Assembly (NCBI RefSeq): GCF_019711315.1
Contig: NZ_CP081294.1
Coordinates: forward strand, 2,108,001 to 2,172,000
DNA: 64,000 nucleotides
Source: Qipengyuania gelatinilytica
GTDB lineage: Bacteria; Pseudomonadota; Alphaproteobacteria; Sphingomonadales; Sphingomonadaceae
Direction: 5' to 3'
Below the pieces are notes generated by a model. It worked only from the letters and a program-made list of their open reading frames with translations, had not been told where the DNA came from and did no database searches. A program made the translations under genes and the position numbers. Shown piece after piece: positions 44,317 through 53,435 of the stretch. Within the stretch, counting starts at the first letter, position 1; every line of letters begins with the position of its first letter.

Positions 44317-45999
44317 CTAGATCTTGCCGTCCCATTTCTTGCCGTGCTCGAACCGGTGCTTGTCGTGCCAGCGGAACGGGGCAAAAATTATCGGTTCGTG
44401 GAGCGGCCACAGCGTGCACTGCGTCGCGCGCGATCCGGTCATCTGCAGCAGGGCATTGACGGCGCGCCGGGCGGCTTCGTTCGCCGCCTCCATGCAGGCC
44501 ACATCGGTGTAGGTCCGGATATAGTCCGAGGCGAGCAGCATGTTGGGCACGCCGATCGTGACGTCGGGCCGCTTCTGCCAGCTGTTCTTCGTATTGATGA
44601 ACAGCGGTTCTGAATCGGCCAGCTTCAGCTTCCCGCCGTTCTCGCTGTCGATCATGTCCGGATCGAAGAACCAGCTGTGAAGGTTGCTGTCCTCGAGCAG
44701 TTCCTTGCCGCCGGCGTTGACAGATTGCTTGACCTCTTCCCAGACTTCCTTTGCCAGTTCCTGGTCGGTGCAGTCGCGTGCGATCTTGCCGTTGAAACGG
44801 CCTTTCTCGTCCCATTCGGAGATGCAGAAGGACAGCACGCCATTCACCGTGCCGTCGCCTGCGTTCCGGAGATGCTCATCGCTCCAGAACTGGGCTTCGG
44901 AAATACCGGTGATCGCCCAGGGACTGTCGGCGAACAGCATGTGACCATGCGTGATCGGCACATCTTCGTAGAGGAAGAACTGTACGCCGTTCATCCAGCG
45001 CACCTGGCTCTTCAGGTCCCTGATGTCGTCGAAGGCCCTCACGAGGCCGTCGCCGGTGGGGCTCGCGTCGAGCAGGTCTGCCATGCGCTCCACCGGCAGG
45101 GCGAAGATGAAATAGTCGGCCCTGACCTCCTGCGATCCATTGTCGCTTTCGATCGTCACGCTTTCGACCTGGCCGCCGGCAAAGGTGATCTCGGTCGCCT
45201 TGTGACCGAGGTGATAGGTGATGCCGTGGCTCGTCAGGTAATCGAACCAAGGGTCGAGCCAGACCTTGCTGGTCGGGCCGTTGAGCAGGCGGTCGGTCGG
45301 GTGACCGGGATCGACCATGCCGAGGATCAGCTGGATATTGGTATCGCCGGTCGTACGCAGGCTGGCGATCGAGGGATCGTTCGCAAGCAGTGAGCGCGAC
45401 AGCCCGTCGATCAGGAGGTCGACATAGGCTTTGTCGTTATCGAATTTTTCCGGCTGCAGGAATTCGCGCCAGGTCATCCCCTCATACTGCTTGAGCCTGC
45501 GCTCGTGGCAGCTGGTCAGGATTTGCCAGATGCGTTCGGCGAAGAACTCGATCATTTCCACCGTAAGGTCGGTATGCTCGAGGAAGATCGCCTTGAAGTC
45601 GGTCACCAGGTCTCCCAGCGTCCTGGGAAACCGCGCCGAGATCACGAGTGGCGGCTGGTTGTGCCGCGGGATCTCGAGCCGGTCGGCCACTGCCAGGTTC
45701 TTGAAGACGTTCCAGTCATCTTTCGGATCGCCGTACGGAATATGCGCCATCGTGTCGGGCAGGTGGCGATAGAAGCCGGGGAAGAAACGGAACCCGTGCT
45801 CTCCCGGCAGGTCGTCGCGCCCGTCGGTCCCTGAATTGGGAACGGGGATCGAACGCGCCTTGCCGCCGCAGCGGACCGGATTCGCGTCGTAAACCGTGAT
45901 CTCGTAGTCAGCGCCGTGGCCGCTGCGCCGCATGAGTTCATGCGCCGCGCTCATGCCGGCAACTCCGCCACCGATAATTGCTACCGAAAGTCGAGCCAT
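44317..45999 (-). CDS. FAD-dependent amine oxidase/desaturase-like flavoprotein B
   Basis: 560 aa from MARLSVAIIGGGVAGMSAAH, with AAGGAGGGGG before the ATG. FAD loop GGGVAGMSAA, then VRCGGKARSIPVP, and a C-terminal LLASDYIRTYTDVACMEAAN second flavin motif. It resembles phytoene desaturase/hydroxysqualene dehydroxylase-type flavoproteins. First gene of the operon with the ADC-like protein and flavoprotein A, and divergent across 152 bp from the TIR-STAND gene. Confidence 0.8.
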   Translation of the reverse strand: MARLSVAIIGGGVAGMSAAHELMRRSGHGADYEITVYDANPVRCGGKARSIPVPNSGTDGRDDLPGEHGFRFFPGFYRHLPDTMAHIPYGDPKDDWNVFKNLAVADRLEIPRHNQPPLVISARFPRTLGDLVTDFKAIFLEHTDLTVEMIEFFAERIWQILTSCHERRLKQYEGMTWREFLQPEKFDNDKAYVDLLIDGLSRSLLANDPSIASLRTTGDTNIQLILGMVDPGHPTDRLLNGPTSKVWLDPWFDYLTSHGITYHLGHKATEITFAGGQVESVTIESDNGSQEVRADYFIFALPVERMADLLDASPTGDGLVRAFDDIRDLKSQVRWMNGVQFFLYEDVPITHGHMLFADSPWAITGISEAQFWSDEHLRNAGDGTVNGVLSFCISEWDEKGRFNGKIARDCTDQELAKEVWEEVKQSVNAGGKELLEDSNLHSWFFDPDMIDSENGGKLKLADSEPLFINTKNSWQKRPDVTIGVPNMLLASDYIRTYTDVACMEAANEAARRAVNALLQMTGSRATQCTLWPLHEPIIFAPFRWHDKHRFEHGKKWDGKI

Positions 46000-46079
46000 G
46001 CCCCCTCCTTTCGACCCGAACTGTCGTCCCTGAACGGCAATCGGCGCGTTTTTCGGCGCGGAGTCAAGGGCTAGCTTGG

Positions 46080-46098
46080 AATCGACGGCTGCTCGATT
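46080..46098. promoter_or_regulatory. Inverted repeat in the flavoprotein/TIR divergent promoter
   Basis: AATCGA and TCGATT separated by 7 bases, near the middle of the 152-bp gap between flavoprotein B (start 45999) and the TIR gene (start 46152). Position fits a shared operator for both units; the symmetric arms are short, so chance cannot be excluded. Confidence 0.3.
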
Positions 46099-46151
46099 TG
46101 TGGTTAATGATGACAACAGGGACGCGCCGCGGAGGAGGGCTGCAACGCATA

Positions 46152-49100
46152 ATGCCCGATATTTTCATCTCGTACTCTCGCCCTGACGAGGCGGTGGCGC
46201 GGCGCTATGCCGACCGCTTCATCGAGGCCGGGATGGAAGTATGGTGGGACAGCCACCTGCGCTCGGGCGAGGAGTGGGACCGGGTCATCGAGGACGCGCT
46301 GCGGTCTGCCCATGCAGTGGTCGTGCTGTGGTCGCCGGACGCGGTGAACTCCCGCTGGGTGAGGGCAGAGGCAACCGTCGCGCAGCGCAAGGGCAGCCTC
46401 GTCCCCGCCGTGATCGCGCCGTGCGATCTGCCGATCATTTTCGAAATGACCCAGACCGCCGACCTGTCGCACTGGTCGGGAGGCGAGGACGATCCGAAGT
46501 GGCGGGCATTCCTGTCCGATGTAATGTCCAAGGTCGAGCAGTCGGGCGGGCATATACGCCGTCCGCCCCCGGCCGCTGCGGCCCCCGCTGCCACCCGCAG
46601 CGCGGTTCCTGGCGGAGAGCGGCGGCAGGTCACGGTCGTCAACTGCAACTTCACCCTGCCCGAGGATTTGGCAGAGGATCCGGAGGACCGGATCGAGCTG
46701 GTCGAAGCAGCCCACAAGGAGCTGGGCCAGGCGATGGCCCCCTTCGGCGGACGGGTGATCGAATCCGCAACCGAAAGCTTCACGGCCCTGTTCGGTCTTC
46801 GGCACACGCATGAGGATGACGCCATCCTCGCCGTCGATGCCGCGCTTGCGGGCAAGGACGCCATCGCCCGCCTCTCCAAGAGGACCGGCGAGCAAGTCCA
46901 TCTGCGTTGCGGTATCCGCACCGGCACCGTCATCATCGAGAACGAGAACTCCAAACCGCTGTGCGGGGCGATCGACGAGGCCCAGCGGCTCGAAATGCGC
47001 GCCGGCGAGGGCGAAGTCCTTGTCTGTCCGGTCACCGCCAACCTCGTCGAAGGCTTTTTCCCGCTCTCGCAAACCAACGAAGGCACGATGCGGGTCGACG
47101 GGCCGCATTCGGCCGAGACGCGGTTCGAACTGTCGCGCTCGCGCGGGCTGACCACCTTCGTCGGGCGCGAGGAGGAATTCGCCATCCTTCGCGAAGCCTG
47201 CGATGCAGCAGCGCGCGGGGAGGGCCGCGTGGTCGGCCTTGTCGCGGAAGCTGGCTCCGGCAAGTCGCGCCTGTGCCACGAATTCAAGCAGGAATGCCGC
47301 CTTTCCGGCATGCGGATCATCGAAGGCTCGGCACGATCGAATGCGGGCAATGTGCCGCTGCATGCCGTGCTGGAACTGTTCCGCAGTTTCTTCGACCTGA
47401 CCGGCCAGGAAAAGCCCGAGGAAGCACGCGAACGTATCTCGGGATGGGTCGCCAGCCACGAACCAAAGCTCGAGAGCGCGCTGCCGCTATTGTTCGAATT
47501 CCTCTCGATCACCGAGGAAGGCGCAGAGCCGAGCGGCATCGATCCGCAAGTGCGCCAGCGCCAGCTTGTCGGCATGCTTCGCCACCTTGTCGGGCTTGTC
47601 AGCAAGGACGCGCCTGCGCTGGTGCTGGTCGAGGACCTGCACTGGCTGGACGAATCCTCGAACCAGTTCCTCGAGGCGCTGGTGGAAGCGCAGCCGCGCT
47701 CGCGCTCGCTCCTGCTGCTCAATTACCGGCCCGAATTTCGCGGACCTTTCATGCAGGCCAGCCACTGCCGGCAGATCGCGTTGCAGCCGCTCGGCAGCGA
47801 GGACGTCAACGCGCTGCTTGCCAATCTTGTCGGGACCGATCCCTCGACCGATCCCTTGCGGGCACCGATCCTCGAAAGGACCAAGGGCAATCCCTTCTTC
47901 ATCGAGGAAATCGTCCGCACACTTGCCGAAACCGGCCAGCTGACCGGAGAGAAGGGCGGTTACCGCTTTGCAGGAGACATCGATAACCTCGGCGTGCCCG
48001 ACACGGTCAAATCGGTGCTGGCCGCCCGCATCGATCGCCTTGCGCCACAGGACAAGGCCGTGCTGCAGGCGGCTTCGGTCATCGGCAAGGATTTCGAAGA
48101 GCCGGTGCTCGAGCAGATTTCGGGTCTCACCGTTGCCGAGATCGGCGACGCGCTCACCAACCTCCAGCGCAGCGAGTTCATCGAAGAGACCGACATCTTC
48201 CCGGTTGCCCGCTTCACCTTTCGCCATCCGCTTGTCGTCGAGACTGCGCTGGGTAGCCTCCTGCGCAAAAGGCGGCGCGCGCTTCACGGCAAGGTCGCAG
48301 CCATCCTCGAACAAGGTGATCCGCAGCAGCTGGACGAACAGGCCGGCCTCGTCGCCCACCACTGGGAAGAAGCGGGAGAAAAGAGCAAGGCCGCCACGTG
48401 GTATGCGAGGGCCGGACGCTGGGTCATGCTGACCAACCAATCGGCCTCGAATACCAGCTGGTCGAAGGTTCGCGACCTGATCGGTGCGGAGCCTGCCAGC
48501 GAAGAGGAGATCGGCCTCAAGCTCGAGGCGATCATGCAGCTGCTCAACCTCAATTTCCGGGTGGCGGTGAACCTCGAACTTGCACGGACGCTGGTCGAGG
48601 AAGGCCAGGCGATCGCCGACATGATCGGCAACGAGGGTCTCAAGCTGCAGCTGTCGATCCTCTTCTCGCGCATCAGGTGCGGTGCGGGGGATCTCGACGG
48701 CTATCGGGAAATGGCCCGTGCCAATCTCGAAAAGGCCAAGGCCTCGGGCGACGAGGGGCTGATCATGGCGGCGCGCGTCATGGTCCTCGATGCCTGCATC
48801 TACTCCTGCAACTATGACGAGGTGATCGAGAGCTCGAAGGAATGGGCGGAGGAATATCCGCGCGATCTCCCCCGCGAACAATGGGCGACCGGAGTGAATC
48901 CTTACACCTTCCATTGTTTCATGGCCGCCGCAGCCTGTGGCTGGACCGGCAGGTATGACGAGGCGATCGAAGGCTTCGAGAAGGTCACCGCGCTGGTGCA
49001 AGAGGACGGAACCCACGAGGTGAACGGCTGGGTCAATTTCTCGACCTGCATCTTCGCGCTCTACAAGGGAGACCACGAGCTGGCTTCCAAAAGCGCAGCG

Positions 49101-49571
49101 AAGCTCGAGAAGCTGTGTGAAGAGACCGGCGGCCCGCTCAACATGGCGCATCATTACCTGGCCCAGTCGGAACTGGCGACATACGAAGAGCGCTATGACG
49201 AGGCGGTCGAATGGGCGCGGCGCGCCGAGGATTTCTTCTCCCGCCTCGACCAGCATTGGGAAGGCTTCGCGATGGCCCTCCATGCGAACGCGCTGCTCGG
49301 CAAGGGCGATTACGAAGGGGCCTTCGCCAAGGCCGACAAGGCTTGCATGGTGGCGCGTCGCTGCAACGTCAAGCCGATCTTCGCCCGTTCGCTTGCATTG
49401 AGGGCGCACGCGCAACTCTGCCGCGATGGCAAGGCCTCGCTGGAAGATGTCGCCAAAGACGTAGGAGAGGCGGCGCGGATCATCGAAGAGACCCGGTCGA
49501 TCGCCTACCGCGGCAATGTCGAGAGAGCAGAAAAAGCGCTCGCCGAATTCGGTGTTTCGGCCGACGCCTAG
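46152..49571 (+). CDS. TIR - degenerate class III cyclase - STAND ATPase - TPR protein
   Basis: 1139 aa. Domain order: TIR (about 3-130: DIFISYSRPDEAVARRYADR, VVVLWSPDAVNSRWVRAEA), a proline/alanine linker (138-150), a class III nucleotidyl cyclase-like domain (157-330: RRQVTVVNCNFT, GGRVIESATESF, GIRTGTVII), an AAA/STAND ATPase with Walker A AEAGSGKS (365-372) and Walker B ALVLVEDLHWLDESS, and TPR-like helical repeats (about 740-1130). Both metal aspartates of the cyclase are changed: N166 replaces the first, E208 the second. A signalling or defence-type sensor is likely. Start chosen as the ATG directly before DIFISYS; a GGAGGAGGG lies about 14 bases before it. Confidence 0.85.
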   Translation: MPDIFISYSRPDEAVARRYADRFIEAGMEVWWDSHLRSGEEWDRVIEDALRSAHAVVVLWSPDAVNSRWVRAEATVAQRKGSLVPAVIAPCDLPIIFEMTQTADLSHWSGGEDDPKWRAFLSDVMSKVEQSGGHIRRPPPAAAAPAATRSAVPGGERRQVTVVNCNFTLPEDLAEDPEDRIELVEAAHKELGQAMAPFGGRVIESATESFTALFGLRHTHEDDAILAVDAALAGKDAIARLSKRTGEQVHLRCGIRTGTVIIENENSKPLCGAIDEAQRLEMRAGEGEVLVCPVTANLVEGFFPLSQTNEGTMRVDGPHSAETRFELSRSRGLTTFVGREEEFAILREACDAAARGEGRVVGLVAEAGSGKSRLCHEFKQECRLSGMRIIEGSARSNAGNVPLHAVLELFRSFFDLTGQEKPEEARERISGWVASHEPKLESALPLLFEFLSITEEGAEPSGIDPQVRQRQLVGMLRHLVGLVSKDAPALVLVEDLHWLDESSNQFLEALVEAQPRSRSLLLLNYRPEFRGPFMQASHCRQIALQPLGSEDVNALLANLVGTDPSTDPLRAPILERTKGNPFFIEEIVRTLAETGQLTGEKGGYRFAGDIDNLGVPDTVKSVLAARIDRLAPQDKAVLQAASVIGKDFEEPVLEQISGLTVAEIGDALTNLQRSEFIEETDIFPVARFTFRHPLVVETALGSLLRKRRRALHGKVAAILEQGDPQQLDEQAGLVAHHWEEAGEKSKAATWYARAGRWVMLTNQSASNTSWSKVRDLIGAEPASEEEIGLKLEAIMQLLNLNFRVAVNLELARTLVEEGQAIADMIGNEGLKLQLSILFSRIRCGAGDLDGYREMARANLEKAKASGDEGLIMAARVMVLDACIYSCNYDEVIESSKEWAEEYPRDLPREQWATGVNPYTFHCFMAAAACGWTGRYDEAIEGFEKVTALVQEDGTHEVNGWVNFSTCIFALYKGDHELASKSAAKLEKLCEETGGPLNMAHHYLAQSELATYEERYDEAVEWARRAEDFFSRLDQHWEGFAMALHANALLGKGDYEGAFAKADKACMVARRCNVKPIFARSLALRAHAQLCRDGKASLEDVAKDVGEAARIIEETRSIAYRGNVERAEKALAEFGVSADA

Positions 49572-49604
49572 CCGCCCCTATTCAGCGCCGAGTAATTCGT
49601 TGCG

Positions 49605-52600
49605 GTGTTAGTAGATTCCGAGTATTTCTTTTTCTTGGGTTTTACTTGGGGGCGCAATTCCATGTCGATCATTCCGAATCCGGGGCCGCGACCGACGGTC
49701 GCGCCGATTACCGAGCCTCTGGCGCAGGAACCCCAATCGTACGAGCCGGAGTATGTCGTTGCCGAGGGCGAGGTCATTTTCGCCGACGACCTCGATGTGA
49801 TATTCCAGAGCTGGAACCTCCACGTTTACAACCACGGTACGATCTGGTTGGAAAACCTCGGAGCGAACGAGGTTCACGGCTGGCTGGTCACCGGCGGCGT
49901 CACTCAGCTCACCAATACCGGCCTGATCAACATTCACGGCGATTCCCAGGTCGAGCTGTCTCCCGAAATGGATCTGCTGGAAAACAGCGGGTCGATCTTC
50001 GTGACTTCCAACGAGGGCTGGGCACGAGGCGTCAAGAACTTCTACGGCAACAGCTTCGTCGACAATTCCGGTATCATCGCGGTTCAGTCGCTGATGGATG
50101 ACGGCCAGCCGCTGTTCGGCGGCAATGCGACAGCCATTGACGTGGCCGGCCTCGAATTGCGCAATCGTGTCGGTGGGCAAATTCTGGTCGAGGCTCCGGA
50201 GCGCGCGATCGCGGTCTACGCCTCGCAGTCGGCGAACCCGACCCCGGGCGTGCCGATGATCAATAACTGGGGCCTGATCGAAGCCAATTCGACCGGGCCG
50301 GACGGTGCGTCCTTCGGCATCTACCTTGTCAACAATGGCTACGGCATCACGCCGATCAACAATGGCGGCACGATCCGCGCCGAGTTCGCGATCTACGGTG
50401 TGTCCGGCAACAACATCTCTGCCGACCCTTCGTTCACCATCAACAACCTTTCGAGCGGCGTGATCGACGGGCTGATCTGGCTCGACCGCGGCAACGATAC
50501 GATCACCAACGACGGCCAGATCATCGGCGACGTTATCATGGAAGACGGCGACGATGTCTTCTCGGGCAACGGCTCGGTCAGCGGCGTCGTCGACATGGGC
50601 TTCGGCAACGACAACTACTCCGGCTCTGCCAATGCCGATCGGGCAACCGGCGGTAGGGGCGACGACGTCATGTCGGGCAAGGGTGGCCGCGACATCCTGA
50701 CCGGCGGCTTCGGCGACGACGTGCTGATGGGCGACTGGGGCAATGACGGTCTCTATGGCGAGTGGGGCAGCGACACCATTCACACGCTGGGCGGAGACTA
50801 CGTCGAGGGAGGAGCGGGCAATGACCGCGTGATCCTCGGCGACTACACCTTTGAAGCCGCGCATGGCGGCACCGGTTTCGACACGCTTGTCATGGCGAGC
50901 GGTGCGCGCAATTTCCGCCTGTCGCAGATGGTCGCAGGCGACCGCATTACCAGCTTCGAGCAGATCGAGCTGCAGGACGACCAGAACCTCTCGATCGACG
51001 ACAAGTCTGCCGTAAACCTCGCCGGGCTCAATCCGCTCCGCATTGATGCCGATGCGAGCAATACGATCCACCTCGAAGGCGCGTGGACACGCGGCGCGGA
51101 CCAGACCATCGACGATGTGCTCTACGAAACCTGGACGCTTGGCAATGCGACCATCCTCGTCACCGAAACGGCAACGGTAACGGCCAATTCGAACCCCGGC
51201 TATGGCGGTTTCGATGCGGTTGCCGGCGGTGGGGCCGCTCCGCGGGCGGGTCAGGCGGCAGGTCTGGATTACAGCTCGCAGGTCAATTTCCTGCAGGGTT
51301 ATAACGTGCTGAATGGCGAATTTGCGATCGAGGCAGAGGAGATCTTTTTCTCGGCAGGTCCGCAAGTCGTGAACCTGCAGGCGACCGATTCTTCCCAGCA
51401 GTCCACTCTCGTCAACTACGGCCAGATCTACAGCATCCAAGAGCTGTATTCAGCGGCAGTTGCGGTCGATTCGACCGGCAATTCGCGGGTCGAGAATTAC
51501 GGCATCATCACCGCAGAACAGTATTCCGAGTTGGGCGAGGACGTATTCTATTACCCGACCATCGCTCTCCAGCTGGGCACGTACTCGGAGATCGTCAATG
51601 CGGGCGAAATCCTCGCCTATTCCAACACCGGTAGCGCCATTGGCAGCAACCTTGGGTCTTGGTTCGAAAACTCTGGCGCAATTTACGCGATCTCCGCAAG
51701 TTCGCGCGCCATCGGCGTCAATAGTGTCTATGCAGAGCACATTACCGAGCATTACCAGACCTTCTTCAATACCGGTCTGATTTATGCCGAAGCCGGAGGT
51801 ACAGGTAGGCAGATCTACGTCGAAAACGATTCGCGCGTCCCGGACGATGTCGCCGCGACAGGCGTGGCCGCGCAGGGTTCGCTGGTGAACGACGGTGATA
51901 TTGTAGCGGTGCTCAATGCCAACGCCGACCAGACGCTGCAAACGATCGGCGTCTTCCTGATGCCGCTCTACGAGCAGTTCGACCGCAGCTACGGCGTGAC
52001 CAATAACGGCACAATCGAGGGCGTCGATGCGATCGTCTTCAAGAACCTCAACCACGAGAGCTTCTTCCTCTACAACGGCTATTACGAGCACCATGATTAC
52101 TGGGTCGAGAACAACGGCCTGCTGATCGGCAACGTCCGCTTCGAAGACGGCAATGACGAATACCACGGCACCGACGGCGAGATCACCGGCACGGTCTACG
52201 GCATGGGCGGCGACGACATCATGCTCGGCGGCGCGTTCGACGACAGCTTCGAAGGCGGTGATGGCAACGACACGATGCGGGGCCGCGAGGGCATTGACCG
52301 CGCTTCCTATTCGCAGGCCAGCGGAGCGGTGGTCGTCAACCTGATGATCGGCGCCGCGCAGGATACGTTCGGCGCTGGCGTCGACACCTTGTCGGGGATC
52401 GAGAACCTGACGGGCTCCGAGTTCAACGATCGCCTGACGGGCAGCATGGTGGCAAACACCATCGAGGGTCTTGGCGGGCACGACAGGCTGTTCGGCAATG
52501 CCGGCGACGACATCCTCATCGGCGGTGCTGGCAACGACCAGATGTATGGCGGCGCCGGCGCCGACACGATGGACGGCGGTGAAGGGAACGACCTCTTCGT

Positions 52601-53333
52601 CGTCGACAATGCGGGCGATGTCGTGATCGACCAGCTTGGCGGATACAACACGGTGCGCGCCAGCATCGACTATGTCCTGCCCGACACCATCCAGAAGCTG
52701 ATCATGACCGGCGCGGCGACCACCGGTACCGGCAACGCCCGCAACAACGTCATCATCGGCACCGGCAATGACGATACGCTGTCGGGTCTTGGCGGTGCGG
52801 ACCGACTGCTGGGCGGTTCCGGCATGGACAATCTGTCGGGCGGCAATGGCATGGACGAGCTGTTCGGCGGCAATGATGCCGATATCCTCGACGGCGGTGC
52901 ACAGGACGACGTGCTGTGGGGCGGCTCCGGCGACGACACGCTGGGCGGCGGCGACGGCAATGACCAGCTCGATGGCGGCGCGGGCCGCGATGTCTTCACC
53001 GGCGGTGCGGGCGCGGATACCTTCTTCTTCCGCAGCGCATCCGACATGGGCATCACGAACGCGACTTCCGATCTGATCACCGACTTCGACCGCGCGGCTG
53101 GTGACAGGATCAACCTGTGGGGCATCGACGCCGATACCAATACGGCAGGCAACCAGGCTTTTACCTTCATCGGGACGGCTGCCTTCAGCGGCGTGGCAGG
53201 CCAGCTGCGCTACGTGTCGGATGGTGCGGGCGGACTGCGGGTCCAAATGGACACCAATGGCGACGGCGTTGCCGACCTTATCCTCTCGCTGTCGAACCTG
53301 ACCGACCTGCAGGCCAGCGATTTCGTATTGTAA
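49605..53333 (+). CDS. Large RTX (haemolysin-type calcium-binding) secreted protein 1
   Basis: 1242 aa, GTG start. That start gives an N-terminus (WGRNSMSIIPNPGPRPTVAP) that aligns with its downstream paralogue (WVRNSW ... IIPDPGP); an ATG at 49662 after GGGGG is the alternative. Each half begins with asparagine/glycine-rich repeats typical of a beta-helix (NNGGTIRAEF, VNYGQIY) and ends in GGxGxDxLxGG-type RTX nonapeptides (about 350-410, 865-1000, 1055-1135), so the protein is internally duplicated. The C-terminus (AGDRINLWGIDADTNTAGN, ending ASDFVL) fits a type I secretion signal. Starts 33 bp after the TIR gene. Confidence 0.85.
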   Translation: MLVDSEYFFFLGFTWGRNSMSIIPNPGPRPTVAPITEPLAQEPQSYEPEYVVAEGEVIFADDLDVIFQSWNLHVYNHGTIWLENLGANEVHGWLVTGGVTQLTNTGLINIHGDSQVELSPEMDLLENSGSIFVTSNEGWARGVKNFYGNSFVDNSGIIAVQSLMDDGQPLFGGNATAIDVAGLELRNRVGGQILVEAPERAIAVYASQSANPTPGVPMINNWGLIEANSTGPDGASFGIYLVNNGYGITPINNGGTIRAEFAIYGVSGNNISADPSFTINNLSSGVIDGLIWLDRGNDTITNDGQIIGDVIMEDGDDVFSGNGSVSGVVDMGFGNDNYSGSANADRATGGRGDDVMSGKGGRDILTGGFGDDVLMGDWGNDGLYGEWGSDTIHTLGGDYVEGGAGNDRVILGDYTFEAAHGGTGFDTLVMASGARNFRLSQMVAGDRITSFEQIELQDDQNLSIDDKSAVNLAGLNPLRIDADASNTIHLEGAWTRGADQTIDDVLYETWTLGNATILVTETATVTANSNPGYGGFDAVAGGGAAPRAGQAAGLDYSSQVNFLQGYNVLNGEFAIEAEEIFFSAGPQVVNLQATDSSQQSTLVNYGQIYSIQELYSAAVAVDSTGNSRVENYGIITAEQYSELGEDVFYYPTIALQLGTYSEIVNAGEILAYSNTGSAIGSNLGSWFENSGAIYAISASSRAIGVNSVYAEHITEHYQTFFNTGLIYAEAGGTGRQIYVENDSRVPDDVAATGVAAQGSLVNDGDIVAVLNANADQTLQTIGVFLMPLYEQFDRSYGVTNNGTIEGVDAIVFKNLNHESFFLYNGYYEHHDYWVENNGLLIGNVRFEDGNDEYHGTDGEITGTVYGMGGDDIMLGGAFDDSFEGGDGNDTMRGREGIDRASYSQASGAVVVNLMIGAAQDTFGAGVDTLSGIENLTGSEFNDRLTGSMVANTIEGLGGHDRLFGNAGDDILIGGAGNDQMYGGAGADTMDGGEGNDLFVVDNAGDVVIDQLGGYNTVRASIDYVLPDTIQKLIMTGAATTGTGNARNNVIIGTGNDDTLSGLGGADRLLGGSGMDNLSGGNGMDELFGGNDADILDGGAQDDVLWGGSGDDTLGGGDGNDQLDGGAGRDVFTGGAGADTFFFRSASDMGITNATSDLITDFDRAAGDRINLWGIDADTNTAGNQAFTFIGTAAFSGVAGQLRYVSDGAGGLRVQMDTNGDGVADLILSLSNLTDLQASDFVL

Positions 53334-53435
53334 TCGTGGAAGAAAAGCGGCGCTTGACGGCCACTGCGCGCTCAAGAGGCGGTTGCGCAATTAAGTCCCT
53401 ATGCTACTGTCCCCGAAGTATTTGAGGGTCTCGTA

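Noticed and set aside
47487..49415. 642-codon open frame antisense to the TIR-STAND gene
   Set aside because: A mirror of GC-rich codon bias; the plus-strand frame has recognisable TIR, ATPase and TPR content, while the antisense product has no domain.
50640..53010. Regular short repeats that could look like a CRISPR array
   Set aside because: They are in-frame codons of RTX nonapeptides of about 27 bp without unique spacers.
51450..53390. 646-codon antisense frame in the RTX gene
   Set aside because: Arises from the repetitive glycine/aspartate codons; no start signal and no known fold.
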